Positions 1-5,192 of a stretch of DNA of 5,294 nt are shown piece after piece. Source of the stretch: JBGPJO01 sp964348535 (GTDB lineage Bacteria > Patescibacteriota > Minisyncoccia > Phycocordibacterales > JAKFXT01); assembly GCA_964348535.1 (NCBI GenBank), contig CAYGDB010000043.1:1-5294 (forward strand). The letters are read 5' to 3'. A model generated the notes under the pieces. It worked only from the letters and a program-made list of their open reading frames with translations. It was not told the origin of the DNA and did not search any database. The number at the start of each line of letters is the position of its first letter. The first letter of the stretch is position 1. The position numbers and the translations under genes were made by a program.

Positions 1-782
1 TTTATCAAGGCTTCTATTTCTGGCTTCTTTGCTTCTAAAACGCTCTTTTTGACAACAAAGCCGGTTAAGTCAGCGAAACCAAGATCGTCCATTACTAACA
101 CTGCTCTGCCCCCTCGACGCGTCGTTTCGGTCAATTGAGTAAGGCCCGCTGTCGCAATATCAAGACTTCCGCCTTCTGCCGCAAGAAATCCTTGGTCAAA
201 TGGGGTGTCAATGATGTTTAAATTTTTAGGATTTATTCCGTTTTGAAGCGCCAAGTGATAAAGCATCATTTCGTATAAAGAACTTTTTTGGGCTCCAAGT
301 TTTCCGCTCAAAAATTTTGCAACAACATCAGGATTTTTGACTGTCTCTGCGTTAAGAGTCGGGACTTTTGTTTCGTCCTTGAAAGTAACAAATGCTCCGC
401 CTTTGAAAACATACACTGGATAAACAAAGAGGAGTGGGTCGTCCGAGCCTGCGTTAATGTTGTCCATCTTTGTCAGGTATTCAATATAGCTCGCAAAACC
501 GATATCAAGACCGCGTCCGGCACTGGTAACTGCTGGAAAAATCTCCTCCCACGGCATTGTAACTAAATCAATATCAACGCCGTATTTTTTTTCAAGACCG
601 AGAGGCTCAATATTTACAATCATCGCCAAGTCTTGATAGGGAGAAATGCCAACACGCAGTGGTTCCGCTTGAGTATATTTATTAGAGTTAGCAAATAAAA
701 TAATTCCGCCCAAAACTATTACCGCCATGATTCCCAACAACCATTTACCGCCCACTTTCGTCAAAAAATTATTCTGTTCCAT
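1..782 (-). CDS. NitT/TauT-type ABC transporter substrate-binding protein, partial (C-terminus beyond the left edge)
   Basis: This is the extracytoplasmic binding protein of the ABC importer encoded just upstream on the same strand. About 260 codons are visible, while the family usually has about 310-340 residues. The start is ATG at 782 (protein begins MEQNNFLTKV). A hydrophobic segment at residues 14-31 (WLLGIMAVIVLGGIILFA) follows a short basic N-terminus. There is no cysteine lipobox, so it is probably an uncleaved membrane anchor or a weak Sec signal. The mature part begins around residue 41 with PLRVGISPYQDLAMIV, then LGLEKKYGVDIDLVTMPWEE and GRGLDIGFASYIEYL. This is the N-terminal lobe pattern of the SsuA/TauA/ThiY (NMT1-like) fold. 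The ligand cannot be told: sulfonates, nitrate, HMP/thiamine precursors, riboflavin or others use this fold. No Shine-Dalgarno is visible before the ATG, and the start lies in a diverged repeat of the permease 3' end. Confidence 0.85.
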   Translation of the reverse strand, partial: MEQNNFLTKVGGKWLLGIMAVIVLGGIILFANSNKYTQAEPLRVGISPYQDLAMIVNIEPLGLEKKYGVDIDLVTMPWEEIFPAVTSAGRGLDIGFASYIEYLTKMDNINAGSDDPLLFVYPVYVFKGGAFVTFKDETKVPTLNAETVKNPDVVAKFLSGKLGAQKSSLYEMMLYHLALQNGINPKNLNIIDTPFDQGFLAAEGGSLDIATAGLTQLTETTRRGGRAVLVMDDLGFADLTGFVVKKSVLEAKKPEIEALI

Positions 783-791
783 AAATTTATT
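731..791. repeat. Diverged direct repeat, copy A (binding-protein start)
   Basis: Aligned without gaps to 828-888 at an offset of 97 bp, 46 of 61 bases match by my hand count, and many of the differences are transitions. Similarity drops abruptly at both ends. This copy contains the start codon and first 17 codons of the substrate-binding protein plus 9 bp upstream. Confidence 0.7.
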
Positions 792-827
792 TTTATTGAT
801 TTCTACTAAATTAATAATTTAATTAAA

Positions 828-888
828 TTACTAACAACGTTTCACTTCCTATTTTCGCCAAAAAACTGTTTTATTCCATAAATATATT
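828..888. repeat. Diverged direct repeat, copy B (permease 3' end)
   Basis: The partner of 731-791. It contains the last 13 permease codons with the stop, plus about 20 bp of spacer. The equivalent of the binding-protein ATG is kept at 879-877 in the minus-strand sequence, but it is followed by GAA TAA, so it cannot start a protein. Confidence 0.7.
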
Positions 889-1583
889 AAGGCATTATCG
901 AATAAACTAGTTAAAATACCGAAAATCGCCGTCGCTAAAAGTATGACATTAAGCGAAAACGTGGCTCGCGATGTTTGAATAAGATATCCAAGCCCAGTTT
1001 GAGAACCGAGCATCTCAGCGACCACAACAACGCCTATTGCTGTTGCGAGACCAAACCGTAATGTGGGCAAAATTGATTCCAGTATCCGCGGCAACCACCA
1101 ATGCAAAGCGAGTTTATTTATGGGAATGTTAAATGAACGAAAAAGTATTCTGTCGCGTTCGGTAGGAAAATGAAGCACATTCGCGCTTGCAACAAGAACA
1201 TTTATACCAAGACCAAGGGTTAATAAGATTATTCTGCCGATTTCAGAAAAACCAAACCAAAGGAGAAAGAATGGAATGAGGGCAACGGGAGGGACCGAAC
1301 GGAGCGCATTCAAAGAAGGCATAAAGAAATTAAGCATCTTAAACCTATGCAAAACTAAAGCGCCGAAAATTCCAAATAAAATTCCTAATACAAGAGACGC
1401 GCCAATTCTTATGGTCGTTGCTAAAATATGCCAAGGTAGTTTTTCCTGAAGGTCGATTATGGCATTAATAACTCCTGTCGGCGACGGCAAATACCGTTCG
1501 GGTATATCAAAGAAGACCCTAATGCCAACCCAGATTATAAGAAGCAAAAAGATGCTTACAAAAGATTTAATAAAATTAATCAT
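849..1583 (-). CDS. NitT/TauT-type ABC transporter permease
   Basis: This is the membrane subunit of the importer (BPD_transp_1 fold, SsuC/TauC/ThiX-like), 244 residues, a normal length for the family. The N-terminal helix (about residues 9-24) is followed by the typical periplasmic stretch FDIPERYLPSPTGVINAI. Family landmarks follow: LNALRSVPPVALIPFFLLWFG around residues 91-111, then the ATPase-docking (EAA-like) loop FRSFNIPINKLALHWWLPRI around residues 148-167. The C-terminal block AEMLGSQTGLGYLIQTSRA near residues 189-207 is highly typical of NitT/TauT permeases. I infer five or six membrane helices from the hydrophobic runs. The ATG overlaps the stop of the ATPase gene by four bases (ATGA), indicating translational coupling. 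The last 13 codons resemble the start region of the downstream binding-protein gene in another frame, so the C-terminal tail may be a product of local duplication. Confidence 0.93.
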   Translation of the reverse strand: MINFIKSFVSIFLLLIIWVGIRVFFDIPERYLPSPTGVINAIIDLQEKLPWHILATTIRIGASLVLGILFGIFGALVLHRFKMLNFFMPSLNALRSVPPVALIPFFLLWFGFSEIGRIILLTLGLGINVLVASANVLHFPTERDRILFRSFNIPINKLALHWWLPRILESILPTLRFGLATAIGVVVVAEMLGSQTGLGYLIQTSRATFSLNVILLATAIFGILTSLFDNALIYLWNKTVFWRK

Positions 1584-2191
1584 ATGCTATTGGTCTCCGC
1601 TTTATTAAGGTTGGAAAACGGCATCTCGCCTTTAAACTCAAAAAATTCCGCGTCCTCTATTCCGACATTATCGGTAAAATGAGTTGTAAAAATAATCGGC
1701 ACTTTCGGACACTGCTCGCTTTTTAAAAAATTCAAGAGTGTAAGACGTTTAGACGGGTCAATATAGTTAAGGGGTTCGTCAAGCAACAACATTTCCGTTT
1801 CAGTTAAAAATGCGCGAAATAACTCTATTATTCTGCGTTGCCCGAAAGACATCTCGTACGCTCTTTTATTGAGAATTTCCGAAACTAAAGAAAAAAGTGG
1901 GTGGTTACTAAAATTACTTACTGGTTTTTGGAGAAAAATCGAAAGATTTTCTGTTCCAGTCAGCCATGGGGCGAGATTGTCATCCTGCAAAATGAGAGAT
2001 GACTTTTTTGGTACTAAAAACTCTTTAGCAGACTCCGGTTTCAAAATTCCGTGCAAGAGTTTTAAAAGAGTTGTTTTTCCACATCCGGATGGTCCACGGA
2101 TAATACCTATTCGTTTTGATAAAATAAAATCAAAACTTGAAAAAACAGGCGAATGTTCATAGGAAAATTCTAAATCAGAAATTCTTATCAT
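1580..2191 (-). CDS. ABC transporter ATP-binding protein (NitT/TauT-type importer)
   Basis: This cytoplasmic ATPase energises the importer. All nucleotide-binding motifs are present in order: Walker A GPSGCGKT at residues 33-40, Q-loop glutamine Q69 followed by DDNLAPWLTGTEN (the family's typical xLxPWxTxxEN pattern), signature MSFGQ at 114-118, Walker B MLLLDEP at 134-140, D-loop NYID at 142-145 and switch histidine H171. Two features are non-consensus: the signature is usually LSGGQ and the D-loop SALD. At 203 residues it is shorter than the usual 240-260. The region between Q-loop and signature (residues 83-113) is compressed and the end after the switch is short. The start ATG at 2191 places the first strand (MIRISDLEFSYE) normally. 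No clear Shine-Dalgarno precedes it. It is the first large gene of the operon, with a promoter about 90 bp upstream. The atypical signature does not by itself imply inactivity. Confidence 0.92.
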   Translation of the reverse strand: MIRISDLEFSYEHSPVFSSFDFILSKRIGIIRGPSGCGKTTLLKLLHGILKPESAKEFLVPKKSSLILQDDNLAPWLTGTENLSIFLQKPVSNFSNHPLFSLVSEILNKRAYEMSFGQRRIIELFRAFLTETEMLLLDEPLNYIDPSKRLTLLNFLKSEQCPKVPIIFTTHFTDNVGIEDAEFFEFKGEMPFSNLNKAETNSI

Positions 2192-2201
2192 GTTTGTATA
2201 T

Positions 2202-2279
2202 AATCAGTTAATTTTTAGCAAAAACTTCATTTAGGGGAAGTGTTCTCGTGGTAGTCGTGGTAGGAAGACTGGAGCTCAT
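2202..2279 (-). CDS. Possible threonine-rich leader peptide of the ABC operon
   Basis: A small ORF begins with ATG at 2279, only 2-5 nt downstream of the predicted start of the operon transcript. It encodes MSSS followed by LPTTTTTRTLPLNEVF and a short tail. Threonine codons ACC ACG ACT ACC ACG form a run of five, with a sixth (ACA) two codons later, partly created by a 9-bp tandem repeat. It ends about 10 bp before the ATPase ATG. The exact stop depends on an A-run near 2217-2224 and is my best reading (TGA at 2202-2204). A translated leader with a run of one amino acid recalls attenuation peptides such as ThrL. However, I see no terminator/antiterminator pair behind it, so its role could instead be coupling to the ATPase or it may be spurious. 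It matches no protein I recognise. Confidence 0.35.
2246..2263. repeat. Perfect 9-bp tandem duplication in the operon leader
   Basis: The unit TCGTGGTAG occurs twice back to back (2246-2254 and 2255-2263). On the minus strand it reads CTACCACGA twice. In the possible leader ORF it contributes most of the threonine codon run. Being a multiple of three, the duplication keeps that frame open. Confidence 0.85.
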
Positions 2280-2288
2280 CTGCTGGAA

Positions 2289-2316
2289 ATTATATATAAT
2301 AAAAAAGAAAAGTCAA
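2289..2316 (-). promoter_or_regulatory. Sigma70-type promoter of the ABC transporter operon
   Basis: Read on the minus strand, a -35 box TTGACT (2316-2311) is separated by 16 bp from a perfect -10 box TATAAT (2294-2289). The predicted transcription start is at about 2281-2284. It points to the ATPase gene, leaving about 90 nt before that ATG, and lies immediately before the small leader ORF. Confidence 0.75.
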
Positions 2317-2320
2317 TTTT

Positions 2321-2339
2321 AAGACAAAATAACTGTCTT
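2321..2339. promoter_or_regulatory. Candidate operator O1 (inverted repeat) next to the ABC promoter
   Basis: A perfect 6-bp inverted repeat, AAGACA-N7-TGTCTT, lies 4 bp upstream of the -35 box of the transporter promoter, centred near -48. Read on the minus strand its centre is CAGTTATTTTG, nearly identical to the centre of O2 (CAGTTATATTG). The likely ligand is the adjacent TrmB-family regulator, by inference from position. The position fits activation or loop-mediated repression. Confidence 0.5.
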
Positions 2340-2393
2340 CACAAAGTATAAAAAATCTAAATTTATCAATATATTTTAGTAATAAAAGAAGTG

Positions 2394-2412
2394 TTGTCAG
2401 TTATATTGACAA
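2394..2412. promoter_or_regulatory. Candidate operator O2 (inverted repeat) covering the regulator's -35 box
   Basis: A perfect 6-bp inverted repeat, TTGTCA-N7-TGACAA, has the same arm and spacer lengths as O1. It contains the -35 hexamer TTGACA (2406-2411) of the TrmB-family gene, so a bound protein would exclude RNA polymerase. This suggests negative autoregulation. O1 and O2 centres (2330 and 2403) are 73 bp apart, close to seven helical turns. Confidence 0.5.
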
Positions 2413-2435
2413 AAAGTAGCTTCATAAAATATAAT
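2406..2435 (+). promoter_or_regulatory. Consensus sigma70 promoter of the TrmB-family regulator, giving a leaderless mRNA
   Basis: Perfect TTGACA (2406-2411) and perfect TATAAT (2430-2435) boxes are separated by 18 bp. The expected start of transcription is at 2441-2443, that is, on the ATG at 2442. There is therefore no room for a ribosome binding site. The promoter also rules out the upstream GTG at 2391 as the main start, because that codon would lie before the transcript begins. Confidence 0.85.
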
Positions 2436-2441
2436 ACAAAA

Positions 2442-3224
2442 ATGACCACCCCCGAAAATACGCTTAAAAAATTGGGGCTAACTGACAAAGAAGCTCGGGT
2501 TTATTTAGCTCTTCTTAAATTGGGACAAGCCTCAGCAAACTCAATAGCTCGTTCGGCTAATCTAAAAAGGCCAACAACATATCTAATCCTTGAGGATCTC
2601 CGCCAACAAGGAATGGTTTTAAAAATGCCTGGATCTAAAAAACAAATGTTTAGCGCTCGCTCACCGGAAGAGCTTTTGTACGAAATAAAAAAAAACCTGT
2701 CTGAAGCGGAGCATCTTTTGCCGGAGCTTATGAACACCTATAATGCTAATACATCTCAAGTCCGAACCATTCACTTTGAAGGAGTATCCGGTATTCGTGA
2801 AGCATTTTGGTATAAAATAGATTCATTAAAAGGAAAAGAGGTTGTCGCTTTCTATGGAGGGGCAGAGGATGCAAGCCAAGAGCTGATTAACATCTCTCAC
2901 AATTGGAATGAGGAGCTCGCCAAACAGGGAACCCATATTCGTTCACTTGTTCCAGATGATCAAAGTTTGAAACAATTTAGAGAAAAAGATAAAATCTACG
3001 AATTCTTGCCAAAAATTCTTCCACAATCAGTTTACACGTCAAAAGTTTCCATAGACATAAACGATAACTTTGTTCGTATAGTTATGTTCAAAGAACAACA
3101 AGCCACTATTATAGAAAATCCTAAAGTAGCGAAGGCTTTAAAAGAAATTTTTGAAATAGTCTGGCAAAGTTTCCCAAAAAAAGAAATTGCTTTGGATGCT
3201 CCAAAATCTGAACCTCAAGAATAG
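2442..3224 (+). CDS. TrmB-family winged-helix transcriptional regulator
   Basis: A 260-residue DNA-binding regulator. Residues 8-73 form the TrmB-type winged helix: LKKLGLTDKEARVYLALLKL, then ASANSIARSANLKRPTTYLI with the probable recognition helix at about 41-56 and a wing ending KMPGSKKQMFSARSP. A probable coiled-coil helix at about 76-100 (dimerisation) follows, then a C-terminal effector domain from about 105 (RTIHFEGVSGIREAF) to 247 (EIFEIVWQSF), as in TrmB proteins with a phospholipase D-like sensor fold. I chose ATG 2442 over the in-frame GTG at 2391 because a perfect promoter lies between them and the domain starts right after 2442. It is divergent from the ABC operon, and the spacer holds two matching inverted repeats. 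The inferred role is control of itself and the importer in response to a ligand. Family members in archaea sense sugars, but the ligand here is unknown. Confidence 0.9.
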   Translation: MTTPENTLKKLGLTDKEARVYLALLKLGQASANSIARSANLKRPTTYLILEDLRQQGMVLKMPGSKKQMFSARSPEELLYEIKKNLSEAEHLLPELMNTYNANTSQVRTIHFEGVSGIREAFWYKIDSLKGKEVVAFYGGAEDASQELINISHNWNEELAKQGTHIRSLVPDDQSLKQFREKDKIYEFLPKILPQSVYTSKVSIDINDNFVRIVMFKEQQATIIENPKVAKALKEIFEIVWQSFPKKEIALDAPKSEPQE

Positions 3225-3236
3225 TCGCAATCTCTG

Positions 3237-4169
3237 TTATTTCCTCCTTTTACCATGAAAATTCTTGTGAATATCCCGAAGGTGGGTGTCGGTAACGTGA
3301 GTGTATATTTGGGTTGTAGTGATATTGGCGTGGCCGAGCAAGGCCTGAACGGAACGCAAATCAGCGCCGTTTGACAGAAGGTCGGTTGCAAAAACATGAC
3401 GAATGGTGTGGGGCGTAACCACGCTGGTAATGCCCGCCAAAGCCACATAAGATTTCAGATGCCTTTGGACATCGCGAGGTGAAATGCGATGCATTTTATT
3501 TGGTCGTCCATCCAAAAATAAGGCTTCATCCATATCTTTTCTGGCTTTAAGATATGCTCGCACGGCATCTTTTGCGGTGTTTGAGAGAAAAACCACTCGC
3601 ACTTTTTCGCCTTTACCTCGAACCGAAAGCTCATCGCGGGAAAGGTCAATATCAGCATTTAAAGCGCAAAGTTCGGAGACGCGCAGTCCTGTGGAAAACA
3701 ATAATTCAAGAATGGCTCGGTCTCGCAAATACATTATGGCTTTATCTTCATCTTTTTCTTTTTCATAAGCTTCAAGCGGCGCTCTCATAAGGCGGTCAAG
3801 CTCATCTGTTGAAATCAAATCGATGGAACGCTCCGGAACTTTGGCAAGCTCAATTCTATCCGGCGGAAATGATTCCACTCCGCGCTTAATTAAATATTTC
3901 AGAAAAGCCCGAAGGGCGATGAGATAATAATTTTGAGTTTTCTTTTTTAGAGTTTCAATTCGGCCGGCAACAACTCCGGCGCTTTGTCTGTTGAGCCAAA
4001 GGCGATACTGGCGCAACATCTCGTCGGTGATTGATTTCGGGTCTTCGGTTTTGGCAAAATCCAAAAAACGCGAGATATAGTGGTCATAATTTTCAACCGT
4101 CTTCAAGCTCCGTCCTTTTTCTATCTCTATATGTTCCAAAAACTGCCTTTTTAATTCGGAAAGTTTCAT
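3237..4169 (-). CDS. XerC/XerD-family tyrosine recombinase
   Basis: A complete 310-residue site-specific recombinase, the normal Xer length. The N-terminal SAM-like core-binding domain (about residues 4-95, MKLSELKRQFLEHIEIEKGR start, NYDHYISRFLDFA) is followed by the catalytic domain with all six catalytic residues: R163 (TGLRVSEL), K186 (RGKGEKVR), H254 and R257 (TPHTIRHVFATDLL), H280 (LLGHANITTTQIY) and nucleophile Y289. It cuts and rejoins DNA through a 3'-phosphotyrosine. Xer proteins resolve chromosome dimers at dif, while integrase relatives move elements. No phage or transposon genes surround it, so a housekeeping role is more likely. ATG 4169 fits the family's N-terminus. In-frame ATGs at 4217 and 4247 would add 16 or 26 residues without family resemblance. 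The gene is convergent with the TrmB-family gene, with 12 bp between their stops and no terminator. Confidence 0.93.
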   Translation of the reverse strand: MKLSELKRQFLEHIEIEKGRSLKTVENYDHYISRFLDFAKTEDPKSITDEMLRQYRLWLNRQSAGVVAGRIETLKKKTQNYYLIALRAFLKYLIKRGVESFPPDRIELAKVPERSIDLISTDELDRLMRAPLEAYEKEKDEDKAIMYLRDRAILELLFSTGLRVSELCALNADIDLSRDELSVRGKGEKVRVVFLSNTAKDAVRAYLKARKDMDEALFLDGRPNKMHRISPRDVQRHLKSYVALAGITSVVTPHTIRHVFATDLLSNGADLRSVQALLGHANITTTQIYTHVTDTHLRDIHKNFHGKRRK

Positions 4170-4200
4170 TTTTCTTAAAATTTTCAACTGCCCAAGTTCG

Positions 4201-4254
4201 CACAATCTTGTGTTCATAATAACACACAGGCGAGGCTCAAAACACAAAATGTGT
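4201..4254. promoter_or_regulatory. Cluster of TGTG/CACA inverted repeats upstream of the recombinase
   Basis: Three perfect short dyads lie within 54 bp: CACAA-TC-TTGTG (4201-4212), TGTGTT-CATAAT-AACACA (4209-4226) and ACACA-AAA-TGTGT (4242-4254). They lie where the recombinase promoter should be. The best minus-strand -10 candidate, TATTAT at 4221-4216, falls inside the second dyad and lacks a good -35 box. They may be regulator sites or recombinase-binding sites, or low-complexity coincidence. Confidence 0.3.
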
Positions 4255-4284
4255 AAAGTCAGAAAAATTCCATATAAAATTCTA
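4255..4284 (+). repeat. Promoter-upstream repeat, copy 1
   Basis: This 30-bp AT-rich segment starts with AAAGTC and ends with the 13-mer ATATAAAATTCTA. It matches 5159-5187, which has the same two ends exactly and a similar middle with one gap. It lies 8 bp before the -35 box of the promoter of the gene at 4352. It may act like an UP element or activator site. Confidence 0.5.
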
Positions 4285-4292
4285 CGCAGAGC

Positions 4293-4320
4293 TTTACTTT
4301 TCTTATAAATAGCCTACCCT
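4293..4320 (+). promoter_or_regulatory. Candidate promoter of the hypothetical gene at 4352
   Basis: A TTTACT -35 box (4293-4298) and a TACCCT -10 box (4315-4320) are separated by 16 bp. This predicts a transcript start near 4327 and a leader of about 25 nt containing the Shine-Dalgarno. The boxes are weak individually, but the layout matches the better promoter at 5193, which has a TACACT -10 box and the same upstream repeat. Confidence 0.45.
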
Positions 4321-4338
4321 AGATCAGGAAACAGCTCA

Positions 4339-4346
4339 AAAGGAGG
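4339..4346 (+). promoter_or_regulatory. Strong Shine-Dalgarno sequence for the gene at 4352
   Basis: AAAGGAGG ends 5 bp before the ATG at 4352, nearly fully complementary to the 3' end of 16S rRNA. It fixes the start codon. It contrasts with the other genes in the window, whose starts show no clear Shine-Dalgarno. Confidence 0.85.
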
Positions 4347-4351
4347 CTCTC

Positions 4352-5077
4352 ATGCCAAAACAAGATTTTCTTTCTATGTCTGTCTCAGACTGGGAAGCGT
4401 TCTTTACTAATCGTAGTAATACTCAAGCTCAAGACAAATTCGGCGCTTCACCTTTCGATTACTTTGCCGAGGCGTTTCGATCACCTCACTTCATAGCAAG
4501 TCAAAAAAAGCGCATCGTCTATCCAAAAATGGTCCAAGCGATTCTCAACCGTTGGATAGAGCTTGATACGGTTGTGCGAGATGGTTGGGAAAACAGACCG
4601 ATTACGGCCGTGGCAAGTATGGCTTTTATCAGTAGTGAGGTTAGGTCAGTTATAGATGAGTCTCTTAGAGACTCCTACGAGCGGTTGTGGAACGAAAGTC
4701 CTCGTCCTCACTCAAAAACTCATCTGATAATCGCTCTTGAATCAAGAGGAGCTTTGCCAGTCAGTCGGACTGAGCTCGGTCTGCTATATGAGCTTGATGG
4801 TTGGGGTTTTATGGCGGCTAGAGTAGCCGGGCAGAAAGGCTGGACTGATTTGGCTATCCAGCTATTTGATCAGTTGTATGAGGATAACCGAGCGAATGAT
4901 TATGGTATGAATGTTCATAACATTCATAAAGCTGTTGAGATTTGCCTCCCGAAAATCAAAGGCTTGCGCTTGATACTCAAGTTTTTTGGAGACACTAAGT
5001 ACGGGCAAAGATTCATTCAGCGTTGGGAAAAGGAGCTACTGGCTGAAGGTATGACAAAAGAAGAGATATATTCCTAG
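4352..5077 (+). CDS. Hypothetical protein, 241 aa, soluble, not recognised
   Basis: A complete single-gene transcription unit with promoter, Shine-Dalgarno and intrinsic terminator, so it is almost certainly expressed. I do not recognise a family. The protein has no signal peptide and no membrane segment, a single cysteine (VEICLPK) and several tryptophans in short motifs (SDWEAFF, GWENRP, GWGFMAARVAGQKGWTDLA). The sequence looks mostly alpha-helical with amphipathic stretches. The middle part, LGLLYELDGWGFMAARVAGQ and then LAIQLFDQLYEDNRANDYGM, faintly recalls helical-repeat (TPR/HEAT-like) packing, but no regular repeat period was found. The C-terminus is charged (WEKELLAEGMTKEEIYS). No nucleotide-binding, protease or nuclease motif is visible. 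It is divergent from the recombinase, but nothing ties the two functionally. Function is unknown. Confidence 0.85.
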   Translation: MPKQDFLSMSVSDWEAFFTNRSNTQAQDKFGASPFDYFAEAFRSPHFIASQKKRIVYPKMVQAILNRWIELDTVVRDGWENRPITAVASMAFISSEVRSVIDESLRDSYERLWNESPRPHSKTHLIIALESRGALPVSRTELGLLYELDGWGFMAARVAGQKGWTDLAIQLFDQLYEDNRANDYGMNVHNIHKAVEICLPKIKGLRLILKFFGDTKYGQRFIQRWEKELLAEGMTKEEIYS

Positions 5078-5096
5078 TCGCCCCCATTAAAAAGAG

Positions 5097-5139
5097 AAAA
5101 AGCTCAGCCTTTATCTCACAAGATGGAGGCGGCTTTTTT
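5097..5139 (+). terminator. Rho-independent terminator of the hypothetical gene
   Basis: Located 20 bp after the stop codon. The inner stem GCCTTTATCT (5107-5116) pairs with AGATGGAGGC (5121-5130) over 10 bp including two G-U pairs, with a CACA loop. An outer AAAAAGC/GCTTTTT stem (5097-5103 with 5132-5138) continues past a small asymmetric bulge, ending in six Ts. The A-rich left arm may also give some function on the minus strand. Confidence 0.85.
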
Positions 5140-5158
5140 ACTATTAAACTAAACGCAA

Positions 5159-5187
5159 AAAGTCTAAAATCCCTATATAAAATTCTA
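5159..5187 (+). repeat. Promoter-upstream repeat, copy 2
   Basis: The second copy of the roughly 30-bp element of 4255-4284, same orientation, with identical AAAGTC start and identical ATATAAAATTCTA end. It lies 5 bp before the -35 box of the promoter at 5193, an equivalent place to copy 1. Confidence 0.5.
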
Positions 5188-5192
5188 AAAAC

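Noticed and set aside
288..566. Plus-strand ORF opposite the binding-protein gene
   Set aside because: It is antisense to a clear family protein, has no promoter or Shine-Dalgarno, and its translation resembles no protein. The other antisense frames over 1869-2162, 2501-2737, 3484-3790 and 5013-5201 were dropped for the same reason.
815..830. 16-bp perfect palindrome TAATTTAATTAAATTA between permease and binding-protein genes
   Set aside because: It is made only of A and T in an AT-rich spacer, would form a very weak hairpin with no U-tract terminator form, and is easily due to composition.
2192..2282. Riboswitch (for example TPP) in the ABC operon leader
   Set aside because: The leader is only about 90 nt. 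I found no TPP-type conserved boxes (CUGAGA and its partner) and no obvious multi-stem structure.
2391..2441. In-frame GTG start extending the TrmB-family protein by 17 residues
   Set aside because: A perfect promoter lies inside this stretch, the extra residues do not resemble the family, and no Shine-Dalgarno precedes the GTG.
3241..3252. AGGAGGA on the minus strand at the end of the recombinase gene, looking like a Shine-Dalgarno
   Set aside because: It is two arginine codons (AGG AGG) of the C-terminal KRRK. No plausible ORF starts just downstream on that strand.
4170..4247. Longer recombinase starting at ATG 4247 or 4217
   Set aside because: The added residues have no family resemblance, and this stretch carries the likely promoter and dyads. 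A start at 4169 gives the normal Xer length and N-terminus.
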